NCBI GenBank assembly: GCA_900770395.1
Contig: CAAGKM010000022.1
Span: 1 to 22,737 of the forward strand
DNA: 22,737 bases
Direction: 5' to 3'
DNA from: an uncultured Prevotella sp.
Lineage (GTDB): Bacteria > Bacteroidota > Bacteroidia > Bacteroidales > Bacteroidaceae
Both the position numbers and the translations under genes were made by a program. Below, piece by piece: positions 14,934 to 22,181 of the stretch (position 1 is the first letter of the stretch; every line of letters starts with the position of its first letter). The notes beneath the pieces were generated by a model. That model was not told the origin of the DNA. It saw only the letters and a program-made list of their open reading frames with translations, and did not search any database.

Positions 14934-15731
14934 ATGAACAGCGACATTGTTTCGATAACGGGACTCTCCACGGGCTACCGCCTGAAAAAGGGAGTGAAAA
15001 TCATTGGCAGCAACCTCAGCGCCACGCTGAAAAAGGGCGAGCTGACTTGTCTGCTCGGCCCCAACGGCTCGGGCAAGTCGACGCTGCTGCGCACATTGGC
15101 GGCGTTCCAGCCTGCCATGGCGGGAACCGTGACCGTAGACGGCAGAGACCTCAACGGCTGCACGCCCGCCGAACTGGCGAAGCTGATAAGCATAGTGCTC
15201 ACCGACAACTTCCACATCACGGGCATGACCGCCTACGACGTGATAGCGATGGGGCGCAGCCCGTACACCGACTTCTGGGGACGGCTGACGGACAGCGACC
15301 GCCGCATAGTGGAAGAGAGCATCAGCATGACGGGAGTGGGCTCCTTAGCACACCGCCGCATGCAGACGCTCAGCGACGGCGAGCGCCAGAAGGTGATGAT
15401 AGCCAAGGCGATAGCGCAACAGACACCGATAATAATCCTCGACGAGCCCACAGCCTATCTCGACTATCCCAGCAAGGTGCAGACCATGATTCTGCTGCGC
15501 CGGCTGAGCCGCACACTCGGCAAAACCGTGTTTCTGTCGACCCACGACATGGAGCACGCCATAATGACCGCCGACCGCCTTTGGCTGCTCGACAGGGAGA
15601 AGGGGCTCGCCACGGGCACGCCACGGGAGCTGAGCGACAACGGAAAGATTGGCGAATATTTCGACACCGCCGACATGAGGTATAACGCCGCGGAGCAGAG
15701 GTTTGAGCTGAATAAAATAGAAAATCTCTGA
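14934..15731 (+). CDS. btuD: Corrinoid ABC transporter ATPase BtuD
   Basis: 265 residues, the ATPase that should power BtuC-BtuF import. Walker A GPNGSGKST is at 42-50, the ABC signature LSDGERQKV at 146-154, and Walker B ILDEPTAYLD with Asp170 and Glu171, followed by the switch His in 'FLSTHDMEHA'. It belongs to the FepC/BtuD subfamily that pairs with FecCD permeases. It is separated from its partners btuFC by seven cob genes and is the last gene of the operon. A perfect inverted repeat overlaps its stop codon. Confidence 0.9.
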   Translation: MNSDIVSITGLSTGYRLKKGVKIIGSNLSATLKKGELTCLLGPNGSGKSTLLRTLAAFQPAMAGTVTVDGRDLNGCTPAELAKLISIVLTDNFHITGMTAYDVIAMGRSPYTDFWGRLTDSDRRIVEESISMTGVGSLAHRRMQTLSDGERQKVMIAKAIAQQTPIIILDEPTAYLDYPSKVQTMILLRRLSRTLGKTVFLSTHDMEHAIMTADRLWLLDREKGLATGTPRELSDNGKIGEYFDTADMRYNAAEQRFELNKIENL

Positions 15732-15785
15732 CCTGTCGGACTTGTCGGACCTGTCAGACTCGTCCGACAAGTCCGACAGGTCTGA
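15731..15785. terminator. 19-bp perfect inverted repeat built of 9-nt units, between convergent genes
   Basis: 15731-15749 is perfectly complementary to 15763-15781, with a 13-nt loop. The same stretch reads as six 9-nt units (cctgtcgga, cttgtcgga, cctgtcaga, ctcgtccga, caagtccga, caggtctga; 15732-15785), so the hairpin is a tandem repeat whose second half is inverted. It lies between btuD and the convergent hydrolase gene, starting on the btuD stop codon, and could act as a bidirectional terminator. It lacks a clean T-run, so that role is inferred. Confidence 0.65.
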
Positions 15786-15791
15786 CCGAAA

Positions 15792-16658
15792 TCAAAACCC
15801 TCCCGGCAGCGCAAGCAGCTGATACATAAGCGTGCGCGCCATGCGCTCCTGCCCCCTGCTGTTGGGATGAAGCTGGTCCTTTGCCGGGTCGTGGAAATAG
15901 ATGAGCTGTTGCTCCACCATGGGATTGAGTCCGCTCACGGCGTTGAGGTCAATCACTGGCACACCCCACAGATTTCCGGCATCCTTAACCGCCTGAACGT
16001 ATGCGTCGACATACTCGCCGCACCAGTTCTGGTAGCACTCCTCAGGCTGCACGTTCTTGTCGTTGAAGTTGGCAAGGGCGCGGTGAAGCGGGGTGAGCAG
16101 CACAATCTGCTTGTCGGGAAACAGGCGCTTCAGCGCCGCCATCCCCTTGTTTATCCTGCCGCGGAAAGTGTCGTCGCTCATCACGGGAGTGCGCTTCGTG
16201 CGGGTCTCTAATTGTTTTGTCTTGCCCTGCGCGGCATACACCTGCTCCACGCTTTCGGTAAACCACTCGCCGATGGGCACGCCGTGGTTGAAGTCGTTGG
16301 TGCCCATGAACACAAGGATAGCGTCCACCTCGCCGCCGTGCTCCTGATGGAGCAGCGTTGCCTGACGCTCCACGTCGTTCCACTGGCGGCCGCTGATGCC
16401 GTAGACGTAGGGCGTCATGCCGAGCCACTCCTGCAGGAACTGCCAGTACTTCTTGATTTTTCCGCCGCCGTTGCGCGGGTCGGTAATCGAGTCGCCGATA
16501 TATCCCACGCGCTTGCCCTGCCACGGGTGTATGAACTCCCCGAAAATCTTTGCATCGCCAATCACGGATTGCTGTGCAGGCGGCTGCGCCGCCACGTTGC
16601 ATAGCGAGCCGGCTGCTATTGCCAGCACGGCAATAAGTCTGTGAGCTTTCGTTTTCAT
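15792..16658 (-). CDS. Secreted SGNH/GDSL hydrolase
   Basis: 288 residues with a signal peptide of about 25 residues (cleavage near VAAQ). SGNH marks are complete: block I GDSITD with nucleophile Ser57, Gly90 in 'GISGRQW', block III GTND with Asn121, and block V DQLHP with Asp261 and His264. Such proteins are periplasmic or secreted esterases that often remove acetyl groups from polysaccharides. The substrate cannot be told from sequence. It has its own promoter about 47 bp upstream and runs convergent to the B12 operon. No carbohydrate-utilisation genes adjoin it. Confidence 0.87.
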   Translation of the reverse strand: MKTKAHRLIAVLAIAAGSLCNVAAQPPAQQSVIGDAKIFGEFIHPWQGKRVGYIGDSITDPRNGGGKIKKYWQFLQEWLGMTPYVYGISGRQWNDVERQATLLHQEHGGEVDAILVFMGTNDFNHGVPIGEWFTESVEQVYAAQGKTKQLETRTKRTPVMSDDTFRGRINKGMAALKRLFPDKQIVLLTPLHRALANFNDKNVQPEECYQNWCGEYVDAYVQAVKDAGNLWGVPVIDLNAVSGLNPMVEQQLIYFHDPAKDQLHPNSRGQERMARTLMYQLLALPGGF

Positions 16659-16704
16659 TGTCCGTTTTTTGTAGTTTGTAATACTTTGTTTTCGATTTGC
16701 ATCA

Positions 16705-16736
16705 CAAAATTACAACTTTTTTCCCAGCCCCACAAA
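16705..16736 (-). promoter_or_regulatory. Promoter of the SGNH hydrolase gene
   Basis: On the minus strand TTTG (16733-16736), a 20-nt spacer, then TAATTTTG (16705-16712), matching the Bacteroidota consensus. It sits between the end of the barrel pseudogene and the hydrolase start. Confidence 0.75.
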
Positions 16737-16745
16737 TTTTTGCGG

Positions 16746-17170
16746 CTATTTCTTGGGCTTCTTGCTCAGTTTGAATGCCTGCGTCGCCATGTAGTAGCTC
16801 GGAACGCAGCGCGTCCATGTCTCCACGCGGCTTTGGGCGTTGATGCGGTGCTGTATGTTAGAAACCTGGCGCAGAATGTCGAATGCCTGAAGCTTTGCCG
16901 TTATTCGTCCCTTGAGGAACGTTTCTTGTATTTGTAGTTCAGCATCAGCCGCAGGTAGGTGTCGAGCGTGTTCACCTTGCTCAGCGTCGTGGCGTCGGTG
17001 TCGTATGCCATGTCGAAGTCCAAGCTGTGGGTATATCCCACGTGCCTGTCGATGACGGCGCGCAGCCTCTTCTTCCTGTCCACGGGCCGCTCGTAGCCAA
17101 ACTTCAGGCGCGCGTTCCAGTTGCCGTCCACGTTGTCCGACATCGAGGTGTAGCCTCCCGTGGCGGTGTC
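16746..17170 (-). pseudogene. C-terminal remnant of an outer-membrane beta-barrel (TonB-dependent receptor-like) protein, frameshifted
   Basis: Two reading frames together give about 140 residues of a barrel C-terminus. The upstream part (17170 to about 16920) reads DTATGGYTSMSDNVDGNWNA… to …LMLNYKYKK. The downstream part (about 16924 to 16746) reads TFLKGRITAKLQAFDILRQ… to …QAFKLSKKPKK, then stop. They join if one A is restored in the AAGAAACG run (plus-strand T-run 16922-16924), that is, a one-base deletion. Upstream homology ends at a stop codon (17171-17173), so the N-terminal majority of the gene is gone. The text resembles the end of outer-membrane beta-barrel family (OMP_b-brl type) proteins. 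Family assignment is from pattern recognition only. Confidence 0.7.
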
Positions 17171-17334
17171 TTATCCCGTCACCGCAGTTATTCAAACCCT
17201 CTGCAAAATTCTGTTTTTTACTGAACCGACAAAAAATTTCTATATTTTTTTAGCGCTTCATAAATCTTTTTTCCGATTTTTACGTTTATATAAACAGAAC
17301 AGCATTTTAAAAACAAACATAAAACCAATGAGCG

Positions 17335-17844
17335 ATGAGCAACGGACAGCAGATTGAAGAGTTTGAAAGACTTGTCACCGAGCGGCAGGACTGGCTGTTT
17401 CGCTTTGCCTATATGCGCATAGGACGGCGTGAGGATGCCGAGGACGTGGTGCAGGAGGCGCTCATGGCGCTGTTCAACAAGATGAGGAAAGACAAGGGAA
17501 TCGGCAACCCCGACGCTTATATAATAAGGAGTATCAGCAATGCCTGCATAGACTATCACCGGCGGAAACGCCACATGGTTGTGGGGATAGAAGAAATAGA
17601 GGACATGACGGAAGGTGACGGCGACAGGCAGATACACGAGGAGTTTGTGCGCATAAGCCGCATGCTGGAGGATTTGCCCGAGGAACAGGCGGAGACGGTG
17701 CGCCTGAAATGCTACGACGGACTGACGTTCAGGCAGATAGCAGAGCTGAAGGAGATTCCCGAGCCAACAGTGAAATCGCGATACAGATATGCTATATTAA
17801 ACATTCAAAAACGATTGAGAAAGGAGAACAGTGATGGAAGATAA
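17335..17844 (+). CDS. ECF-type RNA polymerase sigma factor
   Basis: 169 residues. Region 2 holds 'AYMRIGRREDAEDVVQEALMALF' in the first third, with 'YIIRSISNACIDYHRRKR' as region 2.3-2.4. Region 4 holds 'LEDLPEEQAETVRLKCYDGLTFRQIAELKEIPEPTVKSRYRYAI'-type helix-turn-helix (outline). The gene overlaps the next one by 11 bp. An out-of-frame ATG at 17328 opens a 9-codon ORF (MSDEQRTAD) that overlaps the start and might lower initiation. The 139 bp upstream are AT-rich and have no match to the usual housekeeping promoter, which would fit autoregulation by an alternative sigma factor; I cannot point to the site. Confidence 0.9.
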   Translation: MSNGQQIEEFERLVTERQDWLFRFAYMRIGRREDAEDVVQEALMALFNKMRKDKGIGNPDAYIIRSISNACIDYHRRKRHMVVGIEEIEDMTEGDGDRQIHEEFVRISRMLEDLPEEQAETVRLKCYDGLTFRQIAELKEIPEPTVKSRYRYAILNIQKRLRKENSDGR

Positions 17845-18493
17845 TTTTTTGAACACCGAAGAGCTTGAAAGGATGCTTGGTCCGCAATGCGAATTTCATG
17901 CATCGGAGGAACTGAAGGACAAGGTGATGAATGAGGCAAGGGCAGTGTCAAGACCACGCAGGCTGCGCCTTATTCCATGGCTTGCAGCTGCCTGTGTGGC
18001 GGGCATACTCGTGATATTCCTCACACCGCCAAAGGACAGCGGCACGGCGACATCGGGAAATGTAACAGCAACGACATCGGGAAACGTCACTGCCGCAACA
18101 ACGGAAAGCAGCACCGCCGCAACATCGGAAAGCACCGTCGCGGACATCGGACAAAACGGACAGCCAGGCTGCGTAAAGCCAAAAACAGCCGAAAATCCCC
18201 CAAAAGAGAAATACATTGCAGCGGCTCCAGCCAAAAGAAAGCGTACGGCAGACGGACATGCGACAAAGGAATGCCGGCAAACGGCAGCAGCCAATGACAG
18301 TATTGACAACGGACAGTGGGTAACGCTGATTTCGGAGACCGACCTACCGATAACGTGTCCCGAAAACGCAAAGTACACTCCCGAGGAAATAGAACAGCTG
18401 AAACGGCAGGCAAGGCAGGCATATCTTAACTGGATAAGACTGGAAATAGAAATAGCAAGTCACAACCTGCAACAGACAGCCAACGTGAATTAA
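17834..18493 (+). CDS. Probable membrane-bound anti-sigma factor
   Basis: 219 residues from ATG 17834 (a GTG at 17831 would add one residue). A short cytoplasmic N-terminal part (1-45) contains 'HASEELKDKVMNEARAV' and then basic residues. One membrane helix follows at about 46-63 (LIPWLAAACVAGILVIFL). The outside part starts with a Thr/Ser-rich linker of 8-residue repeats, then a charged region and a C-terminal amphipathic helix 'EIEQLKRQARQAYLNWIRLEIEIA'. The topology and the 11-bp overlap with the sigma factor gene make an anti-sigma role likely. It lacks a zinc-binding HxxxCxxC motif and a FecR domain, so the family is unassigned. Confidence 0.7.
   Translation: MEDNFLNTEELERMLGPQCEFHASEELKDKVMNEARAVSRPRRLRLIPWLAAACVAGILVIFLTPPKDSGTATSGNVTATTSGNVTAATTESSTAATSESTVADIGQNGQPGCVKPKTAENPPKEKYIAAAPAKRKRTADGHATKECRQTAAANDSIDNGQWVTLISETDLPITCPENAKYTPEEIEQLKRQARQAYLNWIRLEIEIASHNLQQTANVN
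18050..18149 (+). repeat. Degenerate 24-nt repeats in the anti-sigma linker
   Basis: Units beginning acatcgggaaa or acatcggaaa start at 18050, 18074, 18098 and 18122, with a partial copy at 18144. They encode TSGNVTAT, TSGNVTAA, TTESSTAA and a decayed fourth unit. This is a repeat-built extracytoplasmic linker. Confidence 0.75.
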
Positions 18494-18527
18494 AAAACAA
18501 GTCTAAAAAATTAAAAACATTATTATT

Positions 18528-19313
18528 ATGAAACAAAACATCTTAATTATGATTATTGCCTGCTGCGCCGCCATGACGGCAAACGCGGCAACGGATAACG
18601 TCAACGCAAAAGACCCGCAACGCCTGAAAGCGGCACTGGTTGCCCTGTATGACAAATATGGCGATAAATCGACAATGACCATACATACAAAGACAAACCC
18701 CGACACAGACATGATGGAGGAAAGTACTTTTATAATTCCCATAAAGGTGCCAAAGGACGACCCGCTGCTGCAGGAGGCAATCAGAGCCTTTATGCAGGAC
18801 AAGGACTACGGATACCAGTTTTGTCACATTGTTCCGGGAGAAAAGCAAAACGTTGAGATAACGACAAACACCACGCACATGATACCGCGTGAGAAACTTT
18901 CGCAGGAGATGTGGCTGCTCAACGCCAAGAATCCAAACAATCCGGCGTTGCGCGACAACTACACGCTGGTGCTCGACAGCTGTAAAGACAACATAAGAGC
19001 GGGAAAGGTGTATATCATTACCTCAATGCGCCCGAACAAGAGCCAAGAGACTCCTACAGGTCCTTTCGGCATCACTATAAATGACGGCGAAAACAGCATT
19101 AATATACAGAAAATACAACAGACACTTGCCGCCTACCAATGTATGCTTGAAACAACAAACGATCAGATAGAATACATGAACAAGCAGGGTGCCCAATATG
19201 GTATTTCACAAGATGTAAAAAGGGAAATGACGCAAAAACTCCATAATGAGGCTAAAGACATCATAGCCAAGATGAAAGCACTCATTGACAAATATGCCGA
19301 GACAATAAAATAA
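18528..19313 (+). CDS. Exported protein of unknown function in the sigma factor operon
   Basis: 261 residues with a signal peptide (MKQNILIMIIACCAAMTANA). The mature protein begins with 'LKAALVALYDKYGDKSTMTIHTK', has a mixed alpha/beta middle, and ends in a helical region of about 70 residues (IQKIQQTLAAYQCMLETTND… to …KALIDKYAETIK) that could be coiled coil. I do not recognise the family. The start 'LYDKYGDKS' recalls small exported proteins often found third in Bacteroidota ECF sigma/anti-sigma operons (DUF4252 or DUF5024 type), but that is only a resemblance. It lies 34 bp after the anti-sigma gene and before a strong terminator, so it is probably co-transcribed and may be a main target or part of the stress response. 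Confidence 0.7.
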   Translation: MKQNILIMIIACCAAMTANAATDNVNAKDPQRLKAALVALYDKYGDKSTMTIHTKTNPDTDMMEESTFIIPIKVPKDDPLLQEAIRAFMQDKDYGYQFCHIVPGEKQNVEITTNTTHMIPREKLSQEMWLLNAKNPNNPALRDNYTLVLDSCKDNIRAGKVYIITSMRPNKSQETPTGPFGITINDGENSINIQKIQQTLAAYQCMLETTNDQIEYMNKQGAQYGISQDVKREMTQKLHNEAKDIIAKMKALIDKYAETIK

Positions 19314-19319
19314 AAACAC

Positions 19320-19353
19320 TGAGGGCGTGCCAGTATATCCTGGCACGCCCTCA
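19320..19353. terminator. Bidirectional intrinsic terminator
   Basis: TGAGGGCGTGCCAG (19320-19333) pairs perfectly with 19340-19353 (14 bp, 6-nt loop). It is followed by ATTTTAT on the plus strand and, on the minus strand, by GTTTTTATTTTATT. It separates the convergent sigma operon and the DUF4861-type gene and can serve both. Confidence 0.9.
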
Positions 19354-19377
19354 TTTTATCCATTCATAAAGACGGTA

Positions 19378-21189
19378 TCAGTATTTCACAGTCATCGGCA
19401 CTGCCTGACTTGCCATGAAACTCTCGATGCGAGCCTGCCACTCGTTCTGAGTGCGGCAGTCGTACTTGCTCCATGCCGAACCGAAGTAATAGGTGAAGCG
19501 CTCACCGCTCTTATATCCCTTCTTGATGCCGAGGGCATGACCCGACGCCCCCTTCACAGCCTCAGGATACATCACCTTGCGGGTCTGCACGCCGCCCTGC
19601 GGGAATATTGCCGCCACGAAAATCTGGAAGTTCTGCCCCTGCGGGTTGTCTGTGGGGTCGGCATAGTGTACATAGTCCTTGCCAACGACCACGCTCTCGG
19701 TGTCCTCGGTGTGAATCACAAAACCGCTTGCCACGTCGGCAGGCTGGGTCAGTCCGTCGTACCACACAGTCATCTTGTTGAAGTTGCTGCCCTTGTCGAG
19801 CGACAGTATGCGGTTCTCCACCACGTTGTTGTCACCCTTGTATGACGACGGGTTATACTTCAGGCGCACGGTGAAGCGCAACGGACCGTTGTCCAGCAGC
19901 TCATACTCGCTGTAGCAATATGGGAACACCACCTTGTCGCCGTCCATCAGCGCCGGCGTGCCGCAGCCCAGTGTCGGTCCCACCTTGTAGCAGTCCAGTC
20001 CGTAGCCCTGGTCGTAGTGATAGCTTGTGCGCTTCAGCACAGCCTCCGCCTTCTCGGGATTGGTCTTTTTCAGCTCTGCAATCACGGGCTTGTTCACATC
20101 TTCTATATAATAGCGGTTCTCGTTCACAAGGTCGGGAGTGTTCTTGAGCCACACATCGTTGCCGAACGCCTGCTCGCCAGTGCGCTGCAGCGCCGGACCG
20201 TAGCAGCGGTATGAGCCGCGGTCGTTCTCCCATGCAATGTCGTCCACACGCTCTGGGTACATTCTGCCATAGGCAGCGGCAGGGAATGTCTGCGGCATGC
20301 CCTTCACAACAGTGAAGCGGGCATCGCCACAAGGGCGCACACTTGCCTCCACAAGCACCTTGCCGTCGTAGGTCAGCTGATAGGGCACTTCCTTGCCTAC
20401 AGCGTTCACCACCTTGAACAGGCGCACGCCGCTTGGAATGCCGAGCTTTTCGGCAACAGTCTTGCCGCACAGCTCCACCACCTCGGTGCGCTGCATGTTC
20501 TCGCCATTGTGTATGGTCACATCAAATGATGTCTTGGCGTCCATAGCAGCCTCTTTCAAAAGCTGGTCGCAGGCAGCGTTAAGCAGTGCCACTGTGGCGC
20601 AGGTTTTGCAGCCATCGGTGGCAACGGTACCATCGGCATTCACGCTCTTGCGCATCTCCTCCCACGTCTTTGAGTGTTCAGTGTTCAGTGTTGAGTGTTT
20701 AGTTGCCGCACAGTCATTGCACTGAGCACTGAACATTGAACACTGAACATTGAACACTGAACACTGAACACTACCACCGCACTTCACGCGGCTCCTCAGC
20801 TGCAGCTTGTGCTTTGCCGGAGCCACGGCATTGAGCTGACGGTAGACCATGAAGCACTGGCGCACCAGAGCCCTGTCGGCATTCTCCGCACATGTAAACT
20901 TGTTGTGGCGTGCCCATTTGTCGGCATACTCCAGATACTGCGCCTTCTGTGTGAGGTTATACACACGCATGTTTACCGCCTGATATTTAGCATTCATCGG
21001 CGATGCGTCGGCATCCGCCTTGTTGTCAGCCTGCCACTTGCTGTTCACCTTCTCTATCAGTTGCAGAGTGGTAAGGTTTTGCGCCACCACCTGTGTCTTT
21101 TTGGCTACTTTCTTTTTCGCCTTGGCGTCTACGTTCATTGGCGCTGTCGCCATGAATGCCGCCATTACAAATAAAACTAATTTTCTCAT
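19378..21189 (-). CDS. Secreted DUF4861-type protein with a GH105-like N-terminal piece and repeat insert
   Basis: 603 residues. A signal peptide covers about 1-22. Residues 40-135 ('KYQAVNMRVYNLTQKAQYLEYADKWARHN') resemble the first helices of unsaturated rhamnogalacturonyl hydrolases (GH105/GH88). Residues 140-173 are a Cys/Ser-rich insert encoded by heptamer repeats. Residues 174-215 ('CKTCATVALLNAACDQLLKEAA') could be the last GH105 helices. From about 218 to the end is a DUF4861-type domain ('DDIAWENDRGSYRCYGPALQ', 'FGNDVWLKNTPDLV', 'GYGLDCYKVGPTLGCG'). Known DUF4861 proteins occur with pectin-degrading enzymes. If the helices are GH105, most of that barrel is missing and catalysis there is unlikely. 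It lies 28 bp after the esterase gene, in the same operon. Confidence 0.7.
   Translation of the reverse strand: MRKLVLFVMAAFMATAPMNVDAKAKKKVAKKTQVVAQNLTTLQLIEKVNSKWQADNKADADASPMNAKYQAVNMRVYNLTQKAQYLEYADKWARHNKFTCAENADRALVRQCFMVYRQLNAVAPAKHKLQLRSRVKCGGSVQCSVFNVQCSMFSAQCNDCAATKHSTLNTEHSKTWEEMRKSVNADGTVATDGCKTCATVALLNAACDQLLKEAAMDAKTSFDVTIHNGENMQRTEVVELCGKTVAEKLGIPSGVRLFKVVNAVGKEVPYQLTYDGKVLVEASVRPCGDARFTVVKGMPQTFPAAAYGRMYPERVDDIAWENDRGSYRCYGPALQRTGEQAFGNDVWLKNTPDLVNENRYYIEDVNKPVIAELKKTNPEKAEAVLKRTSYHYDQGYGLDCYKVGPTLGCGTPALMDGDKVVFPYCYSEYELLDNGPLRFTVRLKYNPSSYKGDNNVVENRILSLDKGSNFNKMTVWYDGLTQPADVASGFVIHTEDTESVVVGKDYVHYADPTDNPQGQNFQIFVAAIFPQGGVQTRKVMYPEAVKGASGHALGIKKGYKSGERFTYYFGSAWSKYDCRTQNEWQARIESFMASQAVPMTVKY
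20671..20772 (-). repeat. Heptamer repeats forming a 20-bp inverted repeat inside a coding region
   Basis: The 20-nt segment at 20673-20692 (agtgttc units) is perfectly complementary to 20753-20772. Further tgaacac/tgaacat heptamers fill 20729-20752. The element spans about 102 bp, is MITE- or REP-like in outline, and is read through in frame as residues 140-173 of the DUF4861-type protein (VQCSVFNVQCSMFS…). Confidence 0.9.
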
Positions 21190-21217
21190 TGTTCTTGTAT
21201 GTTTAAGTTTTTATGTA

Positions 21218-22033
21218 TCAATCGTTGTCATACATGTGCGGCAGGAGTTTCAGGTCCTGATAGGTCTGGTCAATGTCCTCCTTCGTGATGTCGAAATGTC
21301 TGTCCACCATGCGCGGATTGTCGTGCAGTGAATGCGAGAACAGCCAGTCGTAAGTTTTCTGCAAATAAAAGATGCGCGCTAAGAAGCCGTGGTTACCGCC
21401 CTTGAACCAGTCATAGCGCAACAACTTGTCGTTGCCCTGCTGCTGAAGCTGTTCCACCACCTTTTGCGACTCACGCACCGACACCGCCCTGTCGGCAGTG
21501 CCGTGCATAATCCACATGGGCAGTTTGCCCAGTCCGCTCACATCCTTCTTCGAGCATCCTCCGCAGAGAGCCATGCCAGCTGCTATCTTCTCGGGATAGG
21601 TGGTACAGAAATCCATCGTGCCATAGCCGCCAAGACTCATTCCTAAAACATACACACGGGTGGTATCAACAGCATAGTTCTCCTTTGTCCACTCAAGCAG
21701 ATTGTTGAGTTTCTCTGGGCTCCACGCTCCACCTGGATTCTGCGGCGCCACCACAAGCGTGGGAATTATCTTTCCCTTGTCAATGGCATCCAGCACTCCG
21801 TAGCGGCGCACACGGTTGAGATTGTTGCCGCACAGGCTTGCGCCGTGCAGGAAAATCACCAAGGGCAGCGGATGACTGCCATCCTCATACTCCTCGGGAA
21901 TGTATAGCCAGAAGTTATAACTGCCATCCGCGGCTTTGCGCATCGCCTTAAACTCCCCCTCATGGCTTATCTGCGCCCTTGCCAGCATCGCAGCCAACGT
22001 CATAAGTATTATCAGTATGTATCTTTTTATCAT
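21218..22033 (-). CDS. Secreted alpha/beta-hydrolase (esterase-like)
   Basis: 271 residues with a signal peptide (MIKRYILIILMTLAAMLARAQ). The fold marks are clear: oxyanion region 'VIFLHGASLCGNN', nucleophile Ser133 in GMSLGGYG, acid Asp181 in 'MHGTADRAV' and His215 in 'GGNHGF'. It fits the group of polyhydroxybutyrate-depolymerase/feruloyl-esterase-like (CE1-like or 'prolyl oligopeptidase family') secreted esterases. With the DUF4861-type gene 28 bp downstream it may act on plant polysaccharide esters; the substrate is not shown by the sequence. Its own promoter lies 31 bp upstream. Confidence 0.87.
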   Translation of the reverse strand: MIKRYILIILMTLAAMLARAQISHEGEFKAMRKAADGSYNFWLYIPEEYEDGSHPLPLVIFLHGASLCGNNLNRVRRYGVLDAIDKGKIIPTLVVAPQNPGGAWSPEKLNNLLEWTKENYAVDTTRVYVLGMSLGGYGTMDFCTTYPEKIAAGMALCGGCSKKDVSGLGKLPMWIMHGTADRAVSVRESQKVVEQLQQQGNDKLLRYDWFKGGNHGFLARIFYLQKTYDWLFSHSLHDNPRMVDRHFDITKEDIDQTYQDLKLLPHMYDND

Positions 22034-22063
22034 TTAAAGGAGTTATTACTTCGATTAACACGG

Positions 22064-22094
22064 CAAAGATACTAATAAACGGGCACATAACAAA
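22064..22094 (-). promoter_or_regulatory. Promoter of the esterase/DUF4861 operon
   Basis: On the minus strand TTTG (22091-22094), a 19-nt spacer, then TATCTTTG (22064-22071), a full match to the Bacteroidota consensus, with a leader of about 25 nt before the ATG at 22033. Confidence 0.8.
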
Positions 22095-22181
22095 ATATAA
22101 AATGTTTTTTTAATATTTTTTTCGGGATGGACAGTAAATGTATTTGCTTAATAGGAGATAATTATTTATAAAACCGTCACG

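Noticed and set aside
14864..15685. 273-residue plus-strand frame over btuD
   Set aside because: It overlaps btuD in another frame, and only the btuD frame shows ABC ATPase motifs.
16746..17195. 149-residue minus-strand frame as an intact gene
   Set aside because: Its first 85 residues are low-complexity Arg/His text in the wrong frame; only the last part matches a barrel C-terminus, the rest being in the frame ending near 16904. I call a frameshifted remnant instead.
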